Below are positions 8,078 through 16,701 of a DNA stretch of 64,000 nucleotides, in pieces. Source of the stretch: Kitasatospora cineracea (GTDB lineage Bacteria; Actinomycetota; Actinomycetes; Streptomycetales; Streptomycetaceae); assembly GCF_003751605.1 (NCBI RefSeq), contig NZ_RJVJ01000002.1:1305001-1369000 (forward strand). The letters are read 5' to 3'. Both the position numbers and the translations under genes were made by a program. A model generated the notes under the pieces. That model made no database searches. It saw nothing but the letters and a program-made list of their open reading frames with translations, and was not told where the DNA came from. How positions within the stretch are numbered: the stretch's first letter is position 1; each line of letters opens with the position of its first letter.

Positions 8078-9218
8078 CGGGGACCTCCAGTTCGACCAGG
8101 GTGCCCCGGCCCGGGGCGGACTCCAGGGACAGCCGGCCGCCGACCGCGGCGGCCCGGTCGCGCATCGACACCAGGCCGAGGTGCCGGCCGGCCCGGCGCA
8201 CCGACTCCGGGTCGAAGCCGCGGCCGTCGTCGCGGACGGTCAGCTTCGCGCCGCGCGGCGGGGTGCCGGTGAGGGTGACCGTGACGCTGCCGGCGCCGGC
8301 GTGCCGCAGCGCGTTGTGCAGCGCCTCCTGGGCGACCCGCAGCACGGCCGCCTCCTGGGCGGCGGGCAGCGCGCGGACGCCGGTGGCGGTGAAGGCCACC
8401 GCGGCGCTGTGCGCCCGGTCCAGCACCTGGGCCTGCGAGGCGAGGGTGGCCACCAGGCCGTCCTCCTCCAGCGCGGCGGGGCGCAGTTCGACCACCACGG
8501 CGCGCAGTTCGTCGGCGGCCTCGGCGGCCAGCCGGGCCACCTCGGCGAGGTTCTCACGGGCCCGGGCCGGGTCGCGGTCGACCTGCTTGGCGGCGGCGCG
8601 GGCGGTCAGGCGCAGCGAGAACAGCTTCTGCGAGACGGCGTCGTGCAGGTCGTGGGCGATCCGGGCGCGCTCGCCGGAGAGGGTGAGTTCGCGGCTGCGC
8701 TCGTAGAGCCGGGCGTTGCCGAGGGCGAGGGCGGCGTGCGCGACCAGGATCCGCAGCAGTTCCTCGTCGTGGTCGGTGAAGCCGCCGGGCTTGTTGGCCA
8801 GGAACAGGGCCCCGGCGATCTCGTCCTCGTCCATGATCGGCATCCCGAGGAAGTCGGTCATGTCCGGGTGGGCGTCCGGCCAGCCGCCGAACGCGGGGGC
8901 GGTGCGGACGTCCGTCAGCCGGGTCGGTTCGCGGTCGTGCAGCATCGAGGCCAGCACGCCGTGCTGACGGGGCAGCGGGCCGATCGCCCGCCACTGCTCG
9001 TCGCTCACCCCGTCGACCACGAACTGGGCGAACCCGCCGTGGTCGTCCGGCAGCCCCAGCGCGGCGTACTCGGCGCCCAGCAGGGTGCGGGCGGAGGCGG
9101 TGATCCGGCGCAGCACCTCCCGGACCTCCAACGGCCGGGACATCGCCAGCACCGCGGCGCTGACCGCCTCGATCGCCTGCAACGACGGGTCGCACCCGGG
9201 ACTGTCCATGCCGCCCAC
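8070..9218 (-). CDS. GAF-domain sensor histidine kinase (HisKA_3, NarL-type)
   Basis: 382 aa cytoplasmic kinase. It has a GAF domain (about 25-175), a HisKA_3 dimerisation domain with phosphoacceptor His in R-I-A-H-D-L-H-D (about 190), and an HATPase domain (about 270-378, with G-R-G-F-D and G-L-V-S-M-R-D-R-A). No transmembrane segment, so it senses an internal signal or redox/ligand state through GAF. The start is GTG 9218; an in-frame ATG three codons on (9209) is equally possible. Transcribed with its response regulator. Confidence 0.93.
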   Translation of the reverse strand: MGGMDSPGCDPSLQAIEAVSAAVLAMSRPLEVREVLRRITASARTLLGAEYAALGLPDDHGGFAQFVVDGVSDEQWRAIGPLPRQHGVLASMLHDREPTRLTDVRTAPAFGGWPDAHPDMTDFLGMPIMDEDEIAGALFLANKPGGFTDHDEELLRILVAHAALALGNARLYERSRELTLSGERARIAHDLHDAVSQKLFSLRLTARAAAKQVDRDPARARENLAEVARLAAEAADELRAVVVELRPAALEEDGLVATLASQAQVLDRAHSAAVAFTATGVRALPAAQEAAVLRVAQEALHNALRHAGAGSVTVTLTGTPPRGAKLTVRDDGRGFDPESVRRAGRHLGLVSMRDRAAAVGGRLSLESAPGRGTLVELEVPGA

Positions 9219-9257
9219 GCTACCGCCGGGGCGGCGCCCGCCACCTCGGGCGGGAGA

Positions 9258-9427
9258 CCTAGGCCCTGTCCGGCCGATCTCGCCGGGCGCCCGACGCCGG
9301 GCATCCCGCCTGGAAGCACCGGCCCAACACCCGAGTACATCCAGTACGAGGGCGTCGGGCCGGCACTCCCAGCCGGGCGCCCACCGCCGCGCGCCGATCC
9401 GACAAGACCGACCGGACAGGACCTAGG
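9258..9427. repeat. 170-bp palindromic MITE-like element bounded by CCTAGG
   Basis: Both ends carry CCTAGG followed by a near-identical CCTGTCCGG block in inverted orientation. The arms remain complementary at very roughly three positions in four (by eye) up to a central near-palindrome around 9331-9352 (CCGAGTAC..GTACGAGG). The whole unit can fold into one long hairpin. It fills the gap between the kinase and the FHA-ABC gene and encodes nothing. Small palindromic repeats of this size are known as MITE/REP-like elements; copy number in the genome is not visible here. Confidence 0.65.
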
Positions 9428-9503
9428 CCGGAGGCCCCCGGTCCGGTGGCCCCGGGAACGCCGAAGGGCCCCCGGAGGGGCCCCTCGCCGTGCGCGCCGC
9501 GGG

Positions 9504-12212
9504 TCAGCCGTTCTGCATGACCTCGGGTTCGTGCCGCTTCTGGAAGCGCTGGATCGCCAGTCCGATGCCCACCGAGATGACGATCATGACGGTCCAGTTG
9601 AGGAACATCATGCCCGCGGAGTGGTCCCAGATGGAGTCCAGCGGGGGCGTCTCCGGGGGCTTGACCACCACCACGGGTGAGACGTGGGCGAGGTCGAGCG
9701 TGTTGCCGCTGGCGGCGACGCCCCAGCGGGCGGGCATCAGCCAGCCGAGCTGCTCGAGGCCGGGCTTGTCGAAGAGCTGGAAGATGGCGCCGGTGAAGAC
9801 CATCTGGACGATGGCGAACATGACCAGCAGCGGCATGGTCTTCTCGGCGGTCTTGACCAGCGAGGAGATCGCCAGGCCCACCATCATCGAGGTGAAGCTG
9901 AGCAGGATCACGCCGACGGACATCTCGACCGCGGGCAGGTGCTTGAGGAGCAGGCCCTCGGCGGGGAGCTTGCGGACCTTGAAGGCGATCGCCGAGATGA
10001 TGCCGCCCTGCAGGAAGCTGATCGCGCCGAGCACGATGAACTTCGAGGTCAGGTAGGCGGAGCGGGACAGGCCGGTGGCGCGTTCCCGTTCGTAGATCGC
10101 GCGTTCCTTGATGAGTTCGCGGACCGAGTTCGCCGAGCCGGACAGGCAGGCGGAGAACGCGACGACCATCAGGATCAGCCGGGCGATGTCGTTGCGGCCG
10201 TTGCCGCAGGGCGCCAGGCCGCACTTGCTGGGGATGACGGCGGAGACCGCGCCGAGCACCAGCGGGAGCAGCAGGGACAGCGCGATGAAGCCCTTGTCGG
10301 AGGCGATCACCGCCAGGTAGCGGCGGATCAGCGTCCACAGCTGGGAGCCCCAGCTCTGCGGCTTGGGCGGGCGCAGCTGGTTGAGCGCGTTGGGCTGCTG
10401 CACCTGGGAGACCGCGGCGTCCACGTTGGCCGAGTACTGCTGGTAGTGGACGGAGTTGCGGTAGCGGCCGGCCCAGTCGTGGTCCGGGTAGTTCTCGAAC
10501 GCCTGGAAGACGTCCGCCCAGGTCTCGTAGCCGAAGAAGTGCAGGGCCTCGCCGGGCGGGCCGAAGTAGGCCACCGAGCCGCCGGGGGCCATCACCAGCA
10601 GCCGGTCGCAGAGCGCGAGTTCGGCGACCGAGTGGGTGACCACCAGGACGGTGCGGCCGTCGTCGGCGAGGCCGCGCAGGGTCTGCATGACCTCGCGGTC
10701 CATGCCCGGGTCGAGGCCGGAGGTGGGCTCGTCCAGGAAGATCAGCGAGGGCTTGGTGAGCAGCTCCAGGGCGACCGAGACGCGCTTCTGCTGGCCGCCG
10801 GAGAGCGCGGTGATCCGGTTGTCGGCGCGCTTGTCGAGGCGCAGCTCGTACAGCACCTCGTCGATCCGGCGGTCGCGCTCGGCGGCCTCGGTGTCGCCGG
10901 GGAAGCGCAGCCGGGCGGCGTACTTGAGGGCGGTGCGGACGGTGAGTTCCTTGTGCAGGATCTCGGACTGCGGGACCAGGCCGATCCGGGAGCGCAGTTC
11001 GGCGAACTGGCGGTACAGGTTGCGGCCGTCGTAGAGCACGTCGCCGCGGTCGGCGGGGCGGTAGCCGGTGAGGGCGCGCAGCAGGGTGGACTTGCCGGAG
11101 CCGGACGGGCCGATGACCGCGACCAGGGACTTCTCCGGGACGGAGAAGCTGACGTCGTTGAGCAGGACCTTCTTGCCGCCCTTGAACTCGACCTCGACGG
11201 TCAGGTGGTGGGCGGAGAAGGAGACCGCGCCGTCGTCGACGAACTCCTGGAGCTGGTCGCCGACCAGCACGAAGGAGGAGTGGCCGACGGTGAGCCGGTC
11301 CTGCGGGCCCATCAGCTGGCGGCGGGTGGGCTGGCCGTTGAGGAAGATCCCGTTGTGGCTGCCGAGGTCGACGATCTCCCAGCGGCCGTCCGGGAGCTGG
11401 CGCAGCTCGGCGTGGTGGCGGGAGACCTGGAGGTCGGAGACCACGATGTCGTTGTCGAGCGCGCGGCCGATCCGGATGGTGCGGCCGCCGGCCAGGCTGC
11501 GGATCATCGTCGGGTTGCCGAGCCCGCCGACCGGGGCGCCCGGCTGCTGCCCGCCCTGCTGCTGGTGCACCGGCTGCGGCTGCGGCTGCGCGGGCTGCTG
11601 CGGCGGGAACTGCTGTTGGAACTGCGGCTGCGGCGGCTGGAACTGCTGCGGGGCCGGCGCGGCGACCTGCTGCTGCGGGAAGCCGGGGCGCGGGGTGGGT
11701 GCGTCCCAGCCCTGCGGGATCGGCTGCTCGACCGGCGGCGGCCGGTGGCCCTGCGCCGCGGCGGCCGGCCCGGGGCCGAACTGCTGCTGCTGGTACGGGG
11801 CCTGGCCCTGCTGCGGGCCGGGGGCCCGGCTGGTGGCGGCCTCGTGGATGCTGCCGCCCTGCGGGGCGGAGGCGGCGGCCGGCGCGGTGAAGGCGAGCCG
11901 GGGCCCGTTCTGGCCGTTGCCGAGGTGCACGACGGTGCCGGGGTGGACCGCGCTCTGGGCGACCCGGGCCCCGGCGACGAAGGTGCCGTTGGTGGAGCCG
12001 TGGTCGGCGAACTGCCAGGTGGTGCCGTCGAAGCTCAGGCTGGCGTGCCGCCAGGAGACCCTGGCGTCGTCGAACGGGAAGTCCGAGGCCGGATCACGGC
12101 CGATGGTGTAGGCACGGCCGGGTTCGAGTACCCGCTGCCGGCCGTCGATTTCTAGTACGAGTTGCGGCAACTCTCCGCCCGCCCCGCTCTCCGGTCCCCC
12201 AGGATGTTGCAT
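9504..12212 (-). CDS. double-FHA ABC exporter (ATPase-permease fusion)
   Basis: 902 aa, like the mycobacterial Rv1747 type. It has FHA1 (about 17-95: G-R-D-P-A-S-D, S-T-N-G-T-F), a Gln/Pro-rich linker (about 125-230), FHA2 (about 238-315: I-G-R-A-L-D-N-D-I-V, S-R-H-H-A, S-H-N-G-I-F), an ABC-G-type ATPase (about 330-560: G-P-S-G-S-G-K-S-T, A-L-S-G-G-Q-Q-K-R-V, F-L-D-E-P-T-S-G-L-D) and an ABC2 membrane domain with six helices (about 640-890). FHA domains bind phosphothreonine, so Ser/Thr-kinase control of export is expected. The substrate is unknown; a cell-envelope lipid is a family-based guess. Confidence 0.95.
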   Translation of the reverse strand: MQHPGGPESGAGGELPQLVLEIDGRQRVLEPGRAYTIGRDPASDFPFDDARVSWRHASLSFDGTTWQFADHGSTNGTFVAGARVAQSAVHPGTVVHLGNGQNGPRLAFTAPAAASAPQGGSIHEAATSRAPGPQQGQAPYQQQQFGPGPAAAAQGHRPPPVEQPIPQGWDAPTPRPGFPQQQVAAPAPQQFQPPQPQFQQQFPPQQPAQPQPQPVHQQQGGQQPGAPVGGLGNPTMIRSLAGGRTIRIGRALDNDIVVSDLQVSRHHAELRQLPDGRWEIVDLGSHNGIFLNGQPTRRQLMGPQDRLTVGHSSFVLVGDQLQEFVDDGAVSFSAHHLTVEVEFKGGKKVLLNDVSFSVPEKSLVAVIGPSGSGKSTLLRALTGYRPADRGDVLYDGRNLYRQFAELRSRIGLVPQSEILHKELTVRTALKYAARLRFPGDTEAAERDRRIDEVLYELRLDKRADNRITALSGGQQKRVSVALELLTKPSLIFLDEPTSGLDPGMDREVMQTLRGLADDGRTVLVVTHSVAELALCDRLLVMAPGGSVAYFGPPGEALHFFGYETWADVFQAFENYPDHDWAGRYRNSVHYQQYSANVDAAVSQVQQPNALNQLRPPKPQSWGSQLWTLIRRYLAVIASDKGFIALSLLLPLVLGAVSAVIPSKCGLAPCGNGRNDIARLILMVVAFSACLSGSANSVRELIKERAIYERERATGLSRSAYLTSKFIVLGAISFLQGGIISAIAFKVRKLPAEGLLLKHLPAVEMSVGVILLSFTSMMVGLAISSLVKTAEKTMPLLVMFAIVQMVFTGAIFQLFDKPGLEQLGWLMPARWGVAASGNTLDLAHVSPVVVVKPPETPPLDSIWDHSAGMMFLNWTVMIVISVGIGLAIQRFQKRHEPEVMQNG

Positions 12213-12360
12213 CTGACGGGGGAATCATTCCAGCCCCGCCGGTGTACTCGGAAGTCGGGCCGGGCTTCTGTGACCGGTCGGCAACCAGGTCGGGACGGTG
12301 CCGGGGCCCGCGGCCGGGCCCGCGGCGGGGCTTTCCGCGGGGCCCGGGCCGGGTCCGGGC

Positions 12361-12384
12361 GGGGCGGCGGCCGGGGCGGCGGCC
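12361..12384 (+). repeat. tandem GC-rich 12-mer in the serB upstream region
   Basis: Two exact copies of GGGGCGGCGGCC lie within a 150-bp run of G-tracts (12300-12460) on the coding strand upstream of serB. The rest of the 271-bp gap shows no other clear signal. Quadruplex formation is possible but not demonstrable here. Confidence 0.4.
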
Positions 12385-12483
12385 GGGTGCGGGCGGGGCG
12401 GCGGGCGGCGGCCCCGGCGGGCGTCCCACCTCGCGGACGCCCGCGGTCGGGGCGGGGGCGGGCCGGGTAGCGTGGGGGGCACC

Positions 12484-13746
12484 ATGAACGCAACTGATCC
12501 GGCCGCTCAGGCCCTTTCCGCCGCGCCGCCCGTGAGCACCGACGCCGAGCGCACGCTGCTGGTCAAGGTGTTCGGCAAGGACCGCCCCGGGATCACCGCG
12601 GGCCTGTTCGACCGGCTCGCCGGCTTCGACGTCGAGGTGATCGACATCGAGCAGGTGGTGACCCGTGGCCGGATAACGCTGTGCGCGCTGGTCACTCCCC
12701 CGACCGCCCCGGGTGCCGAGGGCGCGCTGCGGGTGACGGTGCACCGCTGGGCGGAGGAGCACAAGCTCCAGGCCGAGATCATCTCCGGCACCGGCGACAA
12801 CCGCTCGCGCGGCGAGGGCCGTTCGCACGTGACGGTGCTCGGCCACCCGCTGACGGCGGCCGCGGTGGCCGCGCTGTCGACCCGGGTGTCGGAGGCCGGC
12901 GGCAACATCGACCGGGTCTTCCGCCTCGCCAAGTACCCGGTGACGGCCGTGGAGTTGACCATCTCGGGGGTGCCGACCGAGGAGCTGCGCGCGGTGCTGG
13001 CGGTGGAGGCCGCGGTCCAGCGGGTGGACATCGCGGTGGTCCGGGCGGGCCTGCTCCGGCGGGCCAAGCGCCTGGTGGTGATGGACGTGGACTCCACGCT
13101 GATCCAGGACGAGGTGATCGAGCTGTTCGCGGCCCACGCGGGCTGCGAGGAGCAGGTCGCCGCGGTGACCGCGCAGGCGATGCGCGGCGAGCTGGACTTC
13201 GCCGAGTCGCTGCGCGCCCGGGTGGCGCTGCTGGCCGGGCTGGACGCGGCGGTCACCGAGAAGGTCCGCGCCGAGGTCCGGCTGACCCCGGGCGCCCGGA
13301 CGCTGATCCGTACCCTGAAGCGGCTGGGCTACCAGGTGGCGATCGTCTCCGGCGGGTTCACCCAGGTCACCGACCACCTGGTGGAGCGCCTGGGCCTGGA
13401 CTTCGCGGCCGCCAACACGCTGGAGGTCGAGGACGGGAAGTTCACCGGCCGGGTGACCGGCGAGATCGTCGACCGGGCCGGCAAGGCCCGCTGGCTGGCC
13501 CGCTTCGCCGAGCGGGCCGGGGTGCCGCTGGAGCAGACGGTGGCGATCGGCGACGGCGCCAACGACCTCGACATGCTGAACGCGGCCGGCCTGGGCGTCG
13601 CTTTCAACGCCAAGCCGGTGGTCCGCGAGCAGGCCGACACCGCGGTGAACGTGCCGTTCCTGGACACCGTGCTGTACCTGCTCGGGGTGACCCGCGAGGA
13701 GGTCGAGGCGGCCGACGAGCTGGACGGCACGCCCACCGAGGACTGA
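12484..13746 (+). CDS. serB: phosphoserine phosphatase SerB
   Basis: 420 aa. It performs the last step of serine synthesis (O-phosphoserine to serine). Two N-terminal ACT-type domains (about 20-185, with K-D-R-P-G-I-T-A-G-L-F) are followed by a HAD phosphatase. Motif I is D-V-D-S-T (the first Asp is the nucleophile), then S-G-G-F-T-Q and G-D-G-A-N-D-L-D-M-L. Start at ATG 12484 (MNATDP); the longer in-frame extension is GC-rich non-coding-like sequence. It ends at a 21-bp stem bidirectional terminator. Confidence 0.95.
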   Translation: MNATDPAAQALSAAPPVSTDAERTLLVKVFGKDRPGITAGLFDRLAGFDVEVIDIEQVVTRGRITLCALVTPPTAPGAEGALRVTVHRWAEEHKLQAEIISGTGDNRSRGEGRSHVTVLGHPLTAAAVAALSTRVSEAGGNIDRVFRLAKYPVTAVELTISGVPTEELRAVLAVEAAVQRVDIAVVRAGLLRRAKRLVVMDVDSTLIQDEVIELFAAHAGCEEQVAAVTAQAMRGELDFAESLRARVALLAGLDAAVTEKVRAEVRLTPGARTLIRTLKRLGYQVAIVSGGFTQVTDHLVERLGLDFAAANTLEVEDGKFTGRVTGEIVDRAGKARWLARFAERAGVPLEQTVAIGDGANDLDMLNAAGLGVAFNAKPVVREQADTAVNVPFLDTVLYLLGVTREEVEAADELDGTPTED

Positions 13747-13749
13747 ACC

Positions 13750-13796
13750 GACGCGGGAGGGGCGGCACCCGGGCCGGGTGCCGCCCCTCCCGCGTC
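13750..13796. terminator. bidirectional terminator between serB and the SixA-like gene
   Basis: Perfect 21-bp stem (13750-13770 with 13776-13796) and a 5-nt loop. It lies 3 bp past the serB stop and 11 bp before the stop of the convergent gene. Confidence 0.85.
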
Positions 13797-13807
13797 GCCG
13801 CCGCGGG

Positions 13808-14335
13808 TCAGTCCTGCGGCATGAAGTACGAGTCGAGCCGGGCCACTCCGGGCTCGACCAGCTTCCACGGGCCCCCGAAGCTGAGCACGGCGACCGCGGC
13901 GGGCGGGAAGCCGTTCAGGCGCAGCCGGTTGAGCGCCTCGGTGTCGCCCTCGTCGCCGGCCAGCACCTGGGTGAGGCCGAGCACGCCGGGGTTGTGGCCG
14001 ACCAGCAGCAGGTCGGCGTGCTCGTCGGGAGTCTCCTGGATCACCTCGATCAGCCGGCCGGGCTGGGCCTCGTACACCCGGTCCTCGTAGACCGTCTTCC
14101 GGGCCCGCTTGGGCAGCTCGTGGGCGACCAGCTTCCAGGTCTCCCTGGTCCGCAGCGCGGTGGAGCACAGCACGTGGTCGGGGTTGATCCCGGAGTCCGC
14201 CAGCCAGCGGCCCGCGTCGACGGCCTGGCCGCGGCCGCGGTCGGCGAGCGGGCGGTCGTGGTCGCTGACCTGGTTGGGCCAGTCGGCCCGGGCGTGGCGG
14301 AGGACGATGATCCTACGAGGGGTGTCGGCGCTCAT
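13808..14335 (-). CDS. SixA-type histidine phosphatase
   Basis: 175 aa. Catalytic L-R-H-A-R (the RHG-like motif with phosphoacceptor His near residue 12) and V-G-H-N-P-G-V-L carrying the second catalytic His, as in SixA phosphohistidine phosphatases. The start at ATG 14335 (MSADTPRR) has AGGGG 1 nt upstream; a longer frame adds only low-quality residues. Substrate unknown; SixA acts on phospho-His proteins. Confidence 0.9.
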   Translation of the reverse strand: MSADTPRRIIVLRHARADWPNQVSDHDRPLADRGRGQAVDAGRWLADSGINPDHVLCSTALRTRETWKLVAHELPKRARKTVYEDRVYEAQPGRLIEVIQETPDEHADLLLVGHNPGVLGLTQVLAGDEGDTEALNRLRLNGFPPAAVAVLSFGGPWKLVEPGVARLDSYFMPQD

Positions 14336-14436
14336 ACCCCTAGAGCTTCGCAGAAAACCGCCGTCCGGTCGCGTGCTCCGGGAAGCTGCCACCCCTGCGG
14401 GTGGCGGTGCCTCCGGAGCCGCCCCGGGGCGGCGGT

Positions 14437-14559
14437 TCAGCCCATCGCCTGCGCCACCGTCGCCACGACGGCGATGACCACGACGATGGCGGCGATCAGG
14501 CCGAGCATCTGCAGCAGCTTCTTCTGCCCGCCCTGCGGGTTCGGGTCCAGTACTGGCAT
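14437..14559 (-). CDS. SGM_5486-type transporter-associated micropeptide
   Basis: 40 aa. The N-terminus M-P-V-L-D-P-N-P-Q is followed by G-Q-K-K and one hydrophobic helix (about residues 19-36, I/V/A-rich). This matches the small family found beside MFS transporters in Streptomyces (recalled as 'SGM_5486 family transporter-associated protein'). Its start is 10 bp downstream of the MFS stop, in the same direction, so it is probably co-transcribed and may bind or stabilise the transporter. Confidence 0.85.
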   Translation of the reverse strand: MPVLDPNPQGGQKKLLQMLGLIAAIVVVIAVVATVAQAMG

Positions 14560-14569
14560 GGCGCCGAGC

Positions 14570-15862
14570 CTAACGGACGGCCTCGTCCTCGATGTGCCGG
14601 GCCCTGGCCGCGCGCAGTCCGACCAGCATCTGCGGCACCAGCAGCAGCGCGAGCAGGCCCAGCGGCAGGTACCACCGGCCGGTGCTCTGGTAGAGCGCGC
14701 CCATCAGGATCGGGCCCGGGATGGAGATCAGGTAGCCCAGGCTCTGCGCGAACGCCGACAGCTGGGTCACCCCGCCCGGGGTGCGGGCGCGCAGGCCGAG
14801 CATGGTCAGCGCCAGCGGGAACGCGCACATCGACAGGCCGACCAGCACCGCCCACAGCCACGGCACGGTGCCGGCCGCCAACATCAGCCCGAGGAAGCCG
14901 GCGATCCCGGCCAGGCCGAGCACCACCACGTACAGCCGCTGGTCGCCGCGCCGGGCGGCCAGGTTCGGCAGCAGGAAGGAGACCGGCACGCTGACCGCCA
15001 TCACCAGGGCCAGCAGCACGCCGGACGCGGACTCCGAGACCCCGGCGTCGTGGTAGATCTTCGGCAGCCAGCCCATCGCGCTGTACGCGCTGGTGGACTG
15101 CAGGCCGAAGAACGCGCCCAGCGCCCACGCGGTGCGGCTGCGCAGGATCGGCAGCTTGACGTGCGCGGCCGCCGGGCCCGCCGCCGTCGCCGTCGCCGGG
15201 CCGGACTTCTCCCGGCGGGCGAACAGCACCCCCAGCCAGACCAGCAGCGCGACCACCGCGAGCAGGCCCCAGACGCCCAGGCCGAGCCGCCAGTCGCCGC
15301 CCATCGCGTTCGTCAGCGGCACGGTGGTGGCGGCGGCCAGCGAGGTGCCCACCGACAGCGACATCGAGTAGAGGCCGATCATCGGCGCCACCCGGTCCGG
15401 GAAGTACCGCTTGATCACCACCGGGATCAGCACGTTCGCCAGCGCCACCCCGGCCAGCGCCAGCGCGGTCAGCAGCAGGAACACCACGGCGGAGCCGGTG
15501 AACGAGCGGGCCAGCACGCCCGCCGCGATCGCGGCCATGGCGGCCGTCACCACGGCGATCGGCCCCGTCCGGCGGGCCAGGCCGGGGGCGCAGACGCCGA
15601 GCAGCGCGAAGCACAGCGGCGGCACCGCGGCCAGCAGGCCGGCCGTCGTGGCGCTCATCCCGAGCCCGTCGCGGACCGGGTCGAGCAGCGCGCCGAGGCT
15701 GGTGACCACGGGACGCAGGTTCACCGCGGCGGCGGCCACCGCGACGGCGAGCAGGACGGCGGCGCCGTTGCGCACGGCGGCGGGGGTGGTCTTCTCGGTG
15801 GACGGGGCGGCGGGTGGGCGGCTCCCGGTCTCGGTGGCGGCGGGGTCTGCTGCGGTAGACAT
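14570..15862 (-). CDS. MFS transporter, CynX/NimT type
   Basis: 430 aa with 12 predicted membrane helices. It has a long Thr/Ala/Pro-rich cytoplasmic N-tail (1-30) and the N-L-R-P-V-V-T-S-L-G motif in helix 1, typical of CynX/NimT (cyanate or nitroimidazole-type) transporters. Substrate unknown. It is divergent from a GntR regulator and precedes the micropeptide. TATGAT 6 nt before the ATG suggests a leaderless mRNA. Confidence 0.9.
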   Translation of the reverse strand: MSTAADPAATETGSRPPAAPSTEKTTPAAVRNGAAVLLAVAVAAAAVNLRPVVTSLGALLDPVRDGLGMSATTAGLLAAVPPLCFALLGVCAPGLARRTGPIAVVTAAMAAIAAGVLARSFTGSAVVFLLLTALALAGVALANVLIPVVIKRYFPDRVAPMIGLYSMSLSVGTSLAAATTVPLTNAMGGDWRLGLGVWGLLAVVALLVWLGVLFARREKSGPATATAAGPAAAHVKLPILRSRTAWALGAFFGLQSTSAYSAMGWLPKIYHDAGVSESASGVLLALVMAVSVPVSFLLPNLAARRGDQRLYVVVLGLAGIAGFLGLMLAAGTVPWLWAVLVGLSMCAFPLALTMLGLRARTPGGVTQLSAFAQSLGYLISIPGPILMGALYQSTGRWYLPLGLLALLLVPQMLVGLRAARARHIEDEAVR

Positions 15863-15868
15863 GGCGCA

Positions 15869-15909
15869 ATCATAGAATCATGGGATGACTTACCGCACCC
15901 CGGTATCCT
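15869..15909. promoter_or_regulatory. divergent promoter/operator between MFS and GntR genes
   Basis: Minus strand: -10 TATGAT (15874-15869), 6 nt before the MFS ATG. Plus strand: TATCCT (15904-15909), 6 nt before GTG 15916. Between and over them is a repeat of AATCAT (15869 and 15877), a candidate site for the GntR regulator. Neither promoter has a good -35. Confidence 0.5.
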
Positions 15910-15939
15910 GATGACGTGGACCACAGAAGGAGCACGACC

Positions 15940-16614
15940 TTGGCGCTGTCGACCACCCGCCGCACCCCGCTCTCCGACCAGGTGATCGCCCAGCTCCGGG
16001 CCCAGATCACCTCCGGCGAGTGGCCGGTGGGTTCCCGCATCCCCACCGAAGCGGAGCTCGTCGACCAGCTCGGCGTGGCCCGCAACACCGTCCGCGAGGC
16101 CGTCCGGGCCCTCGCCCACAACGGGCTGCTCGACATCCGCCAGGGCTCCGGCACCTACGTCCTGGCCACCAGCGAGCTCGCGGGCGTCCTGCACCGCCGG
16201 TTCGCCGACGCCGACCAGGACCAGGTCGCCGAGCTCCGCTCCACCCTGGAGACCTCCGCCGCCGGCTTCGCCGCCCTCCGCCGCACCGCGCGCGACCTCG
16301 AACTCCTCGACGCCGCGCTCGCCCGCCGCGACGCCGCCTGGCACGCCGGCGTCCCCGAGGACTTCATCCAGGCCGACGCCGCCTTCCACCAGGCGGTGGT
16401 CGCCGCCGCCCACAACGACGTCCTGGCCGCCGTCTACGCCGACCTCGGCGAGGTCCTGCGCGCCCACCTGCGGCACGACGTCGGCCCCGACCTGCTCCCG
16501 CACCGCTGGGTCCCGCACGCCGCGATCCTCGAAGCGATCCGGGCCGGCGACCCGGAGAAGGCCGCCGACGAGGCGGGCCGCGCCATCGGCTTCTGCAAGG
16601 CCGAGAACCGCTAG
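15940..16614 (+). CDS. FadR-type GntR transcriptional regulator
   Basis: 224 aa from a TTG at 15940 with GAAGGAG 7 nt upstream. An in-frame GTG at 15916 (8 more residues) would be a leaderless start and cannot be excluded. Winged HTH (about 10-75: P-T-E-A-E-L-V-D-Q-L-G-V-A-R-N-T-V-R-E-A) is followed by an FCD ligand-binding domain (about 85-220) with metal-ligand-type His residues. It probably controls the divergent MFS gene. Confidence 0.9.
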   Translation: MALSTTRRTPLSDQVIAQLRAQITSGEWPVGSRIPTEAELVDQLGVARNTVREAVRALAHNGLLDIRQGSGTYVLATSELAGVLHRRFADADQDQVAELRSTLETSAAGFAALRRTARDLELLDAALARRDAAWHAGVPEDFIQADAAFHQAVVAAAHNDVLAAVYADLGEVLRAHLRHDVGPDLLPHRWVPHAAILEAIRAGDPEKAADEAGRAIGFCKAENR

Positions 16615-16641
16615 GCCCCCGCGCCCGGTGTCGCCGGAACG

Positions 16642-16684
16642 CCCGCGGGGCCCGGCGACACGTGCGGTCACCGGGCCCCGCGGG
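16642..16684. terminator. bidirectional terminator between GntR gene and fabI
   Basis: Perfect 14-bp stem (16642-16655 with 16671-16684). A second, mutually exclusive 10-bp stem (16628-16637 with 16652-16661) overlaps it. Confidence 0.7.
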
Positions 16685-16701
16685 GCGGAGGGGCGGAGCG
16701 C

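Noticed and set aside
16628..16684. Riboswitch-like alternative hairpins
   Set aside because: They lie between convergent genes, after both stop codons, and are better explained as a bidirectional terminator.
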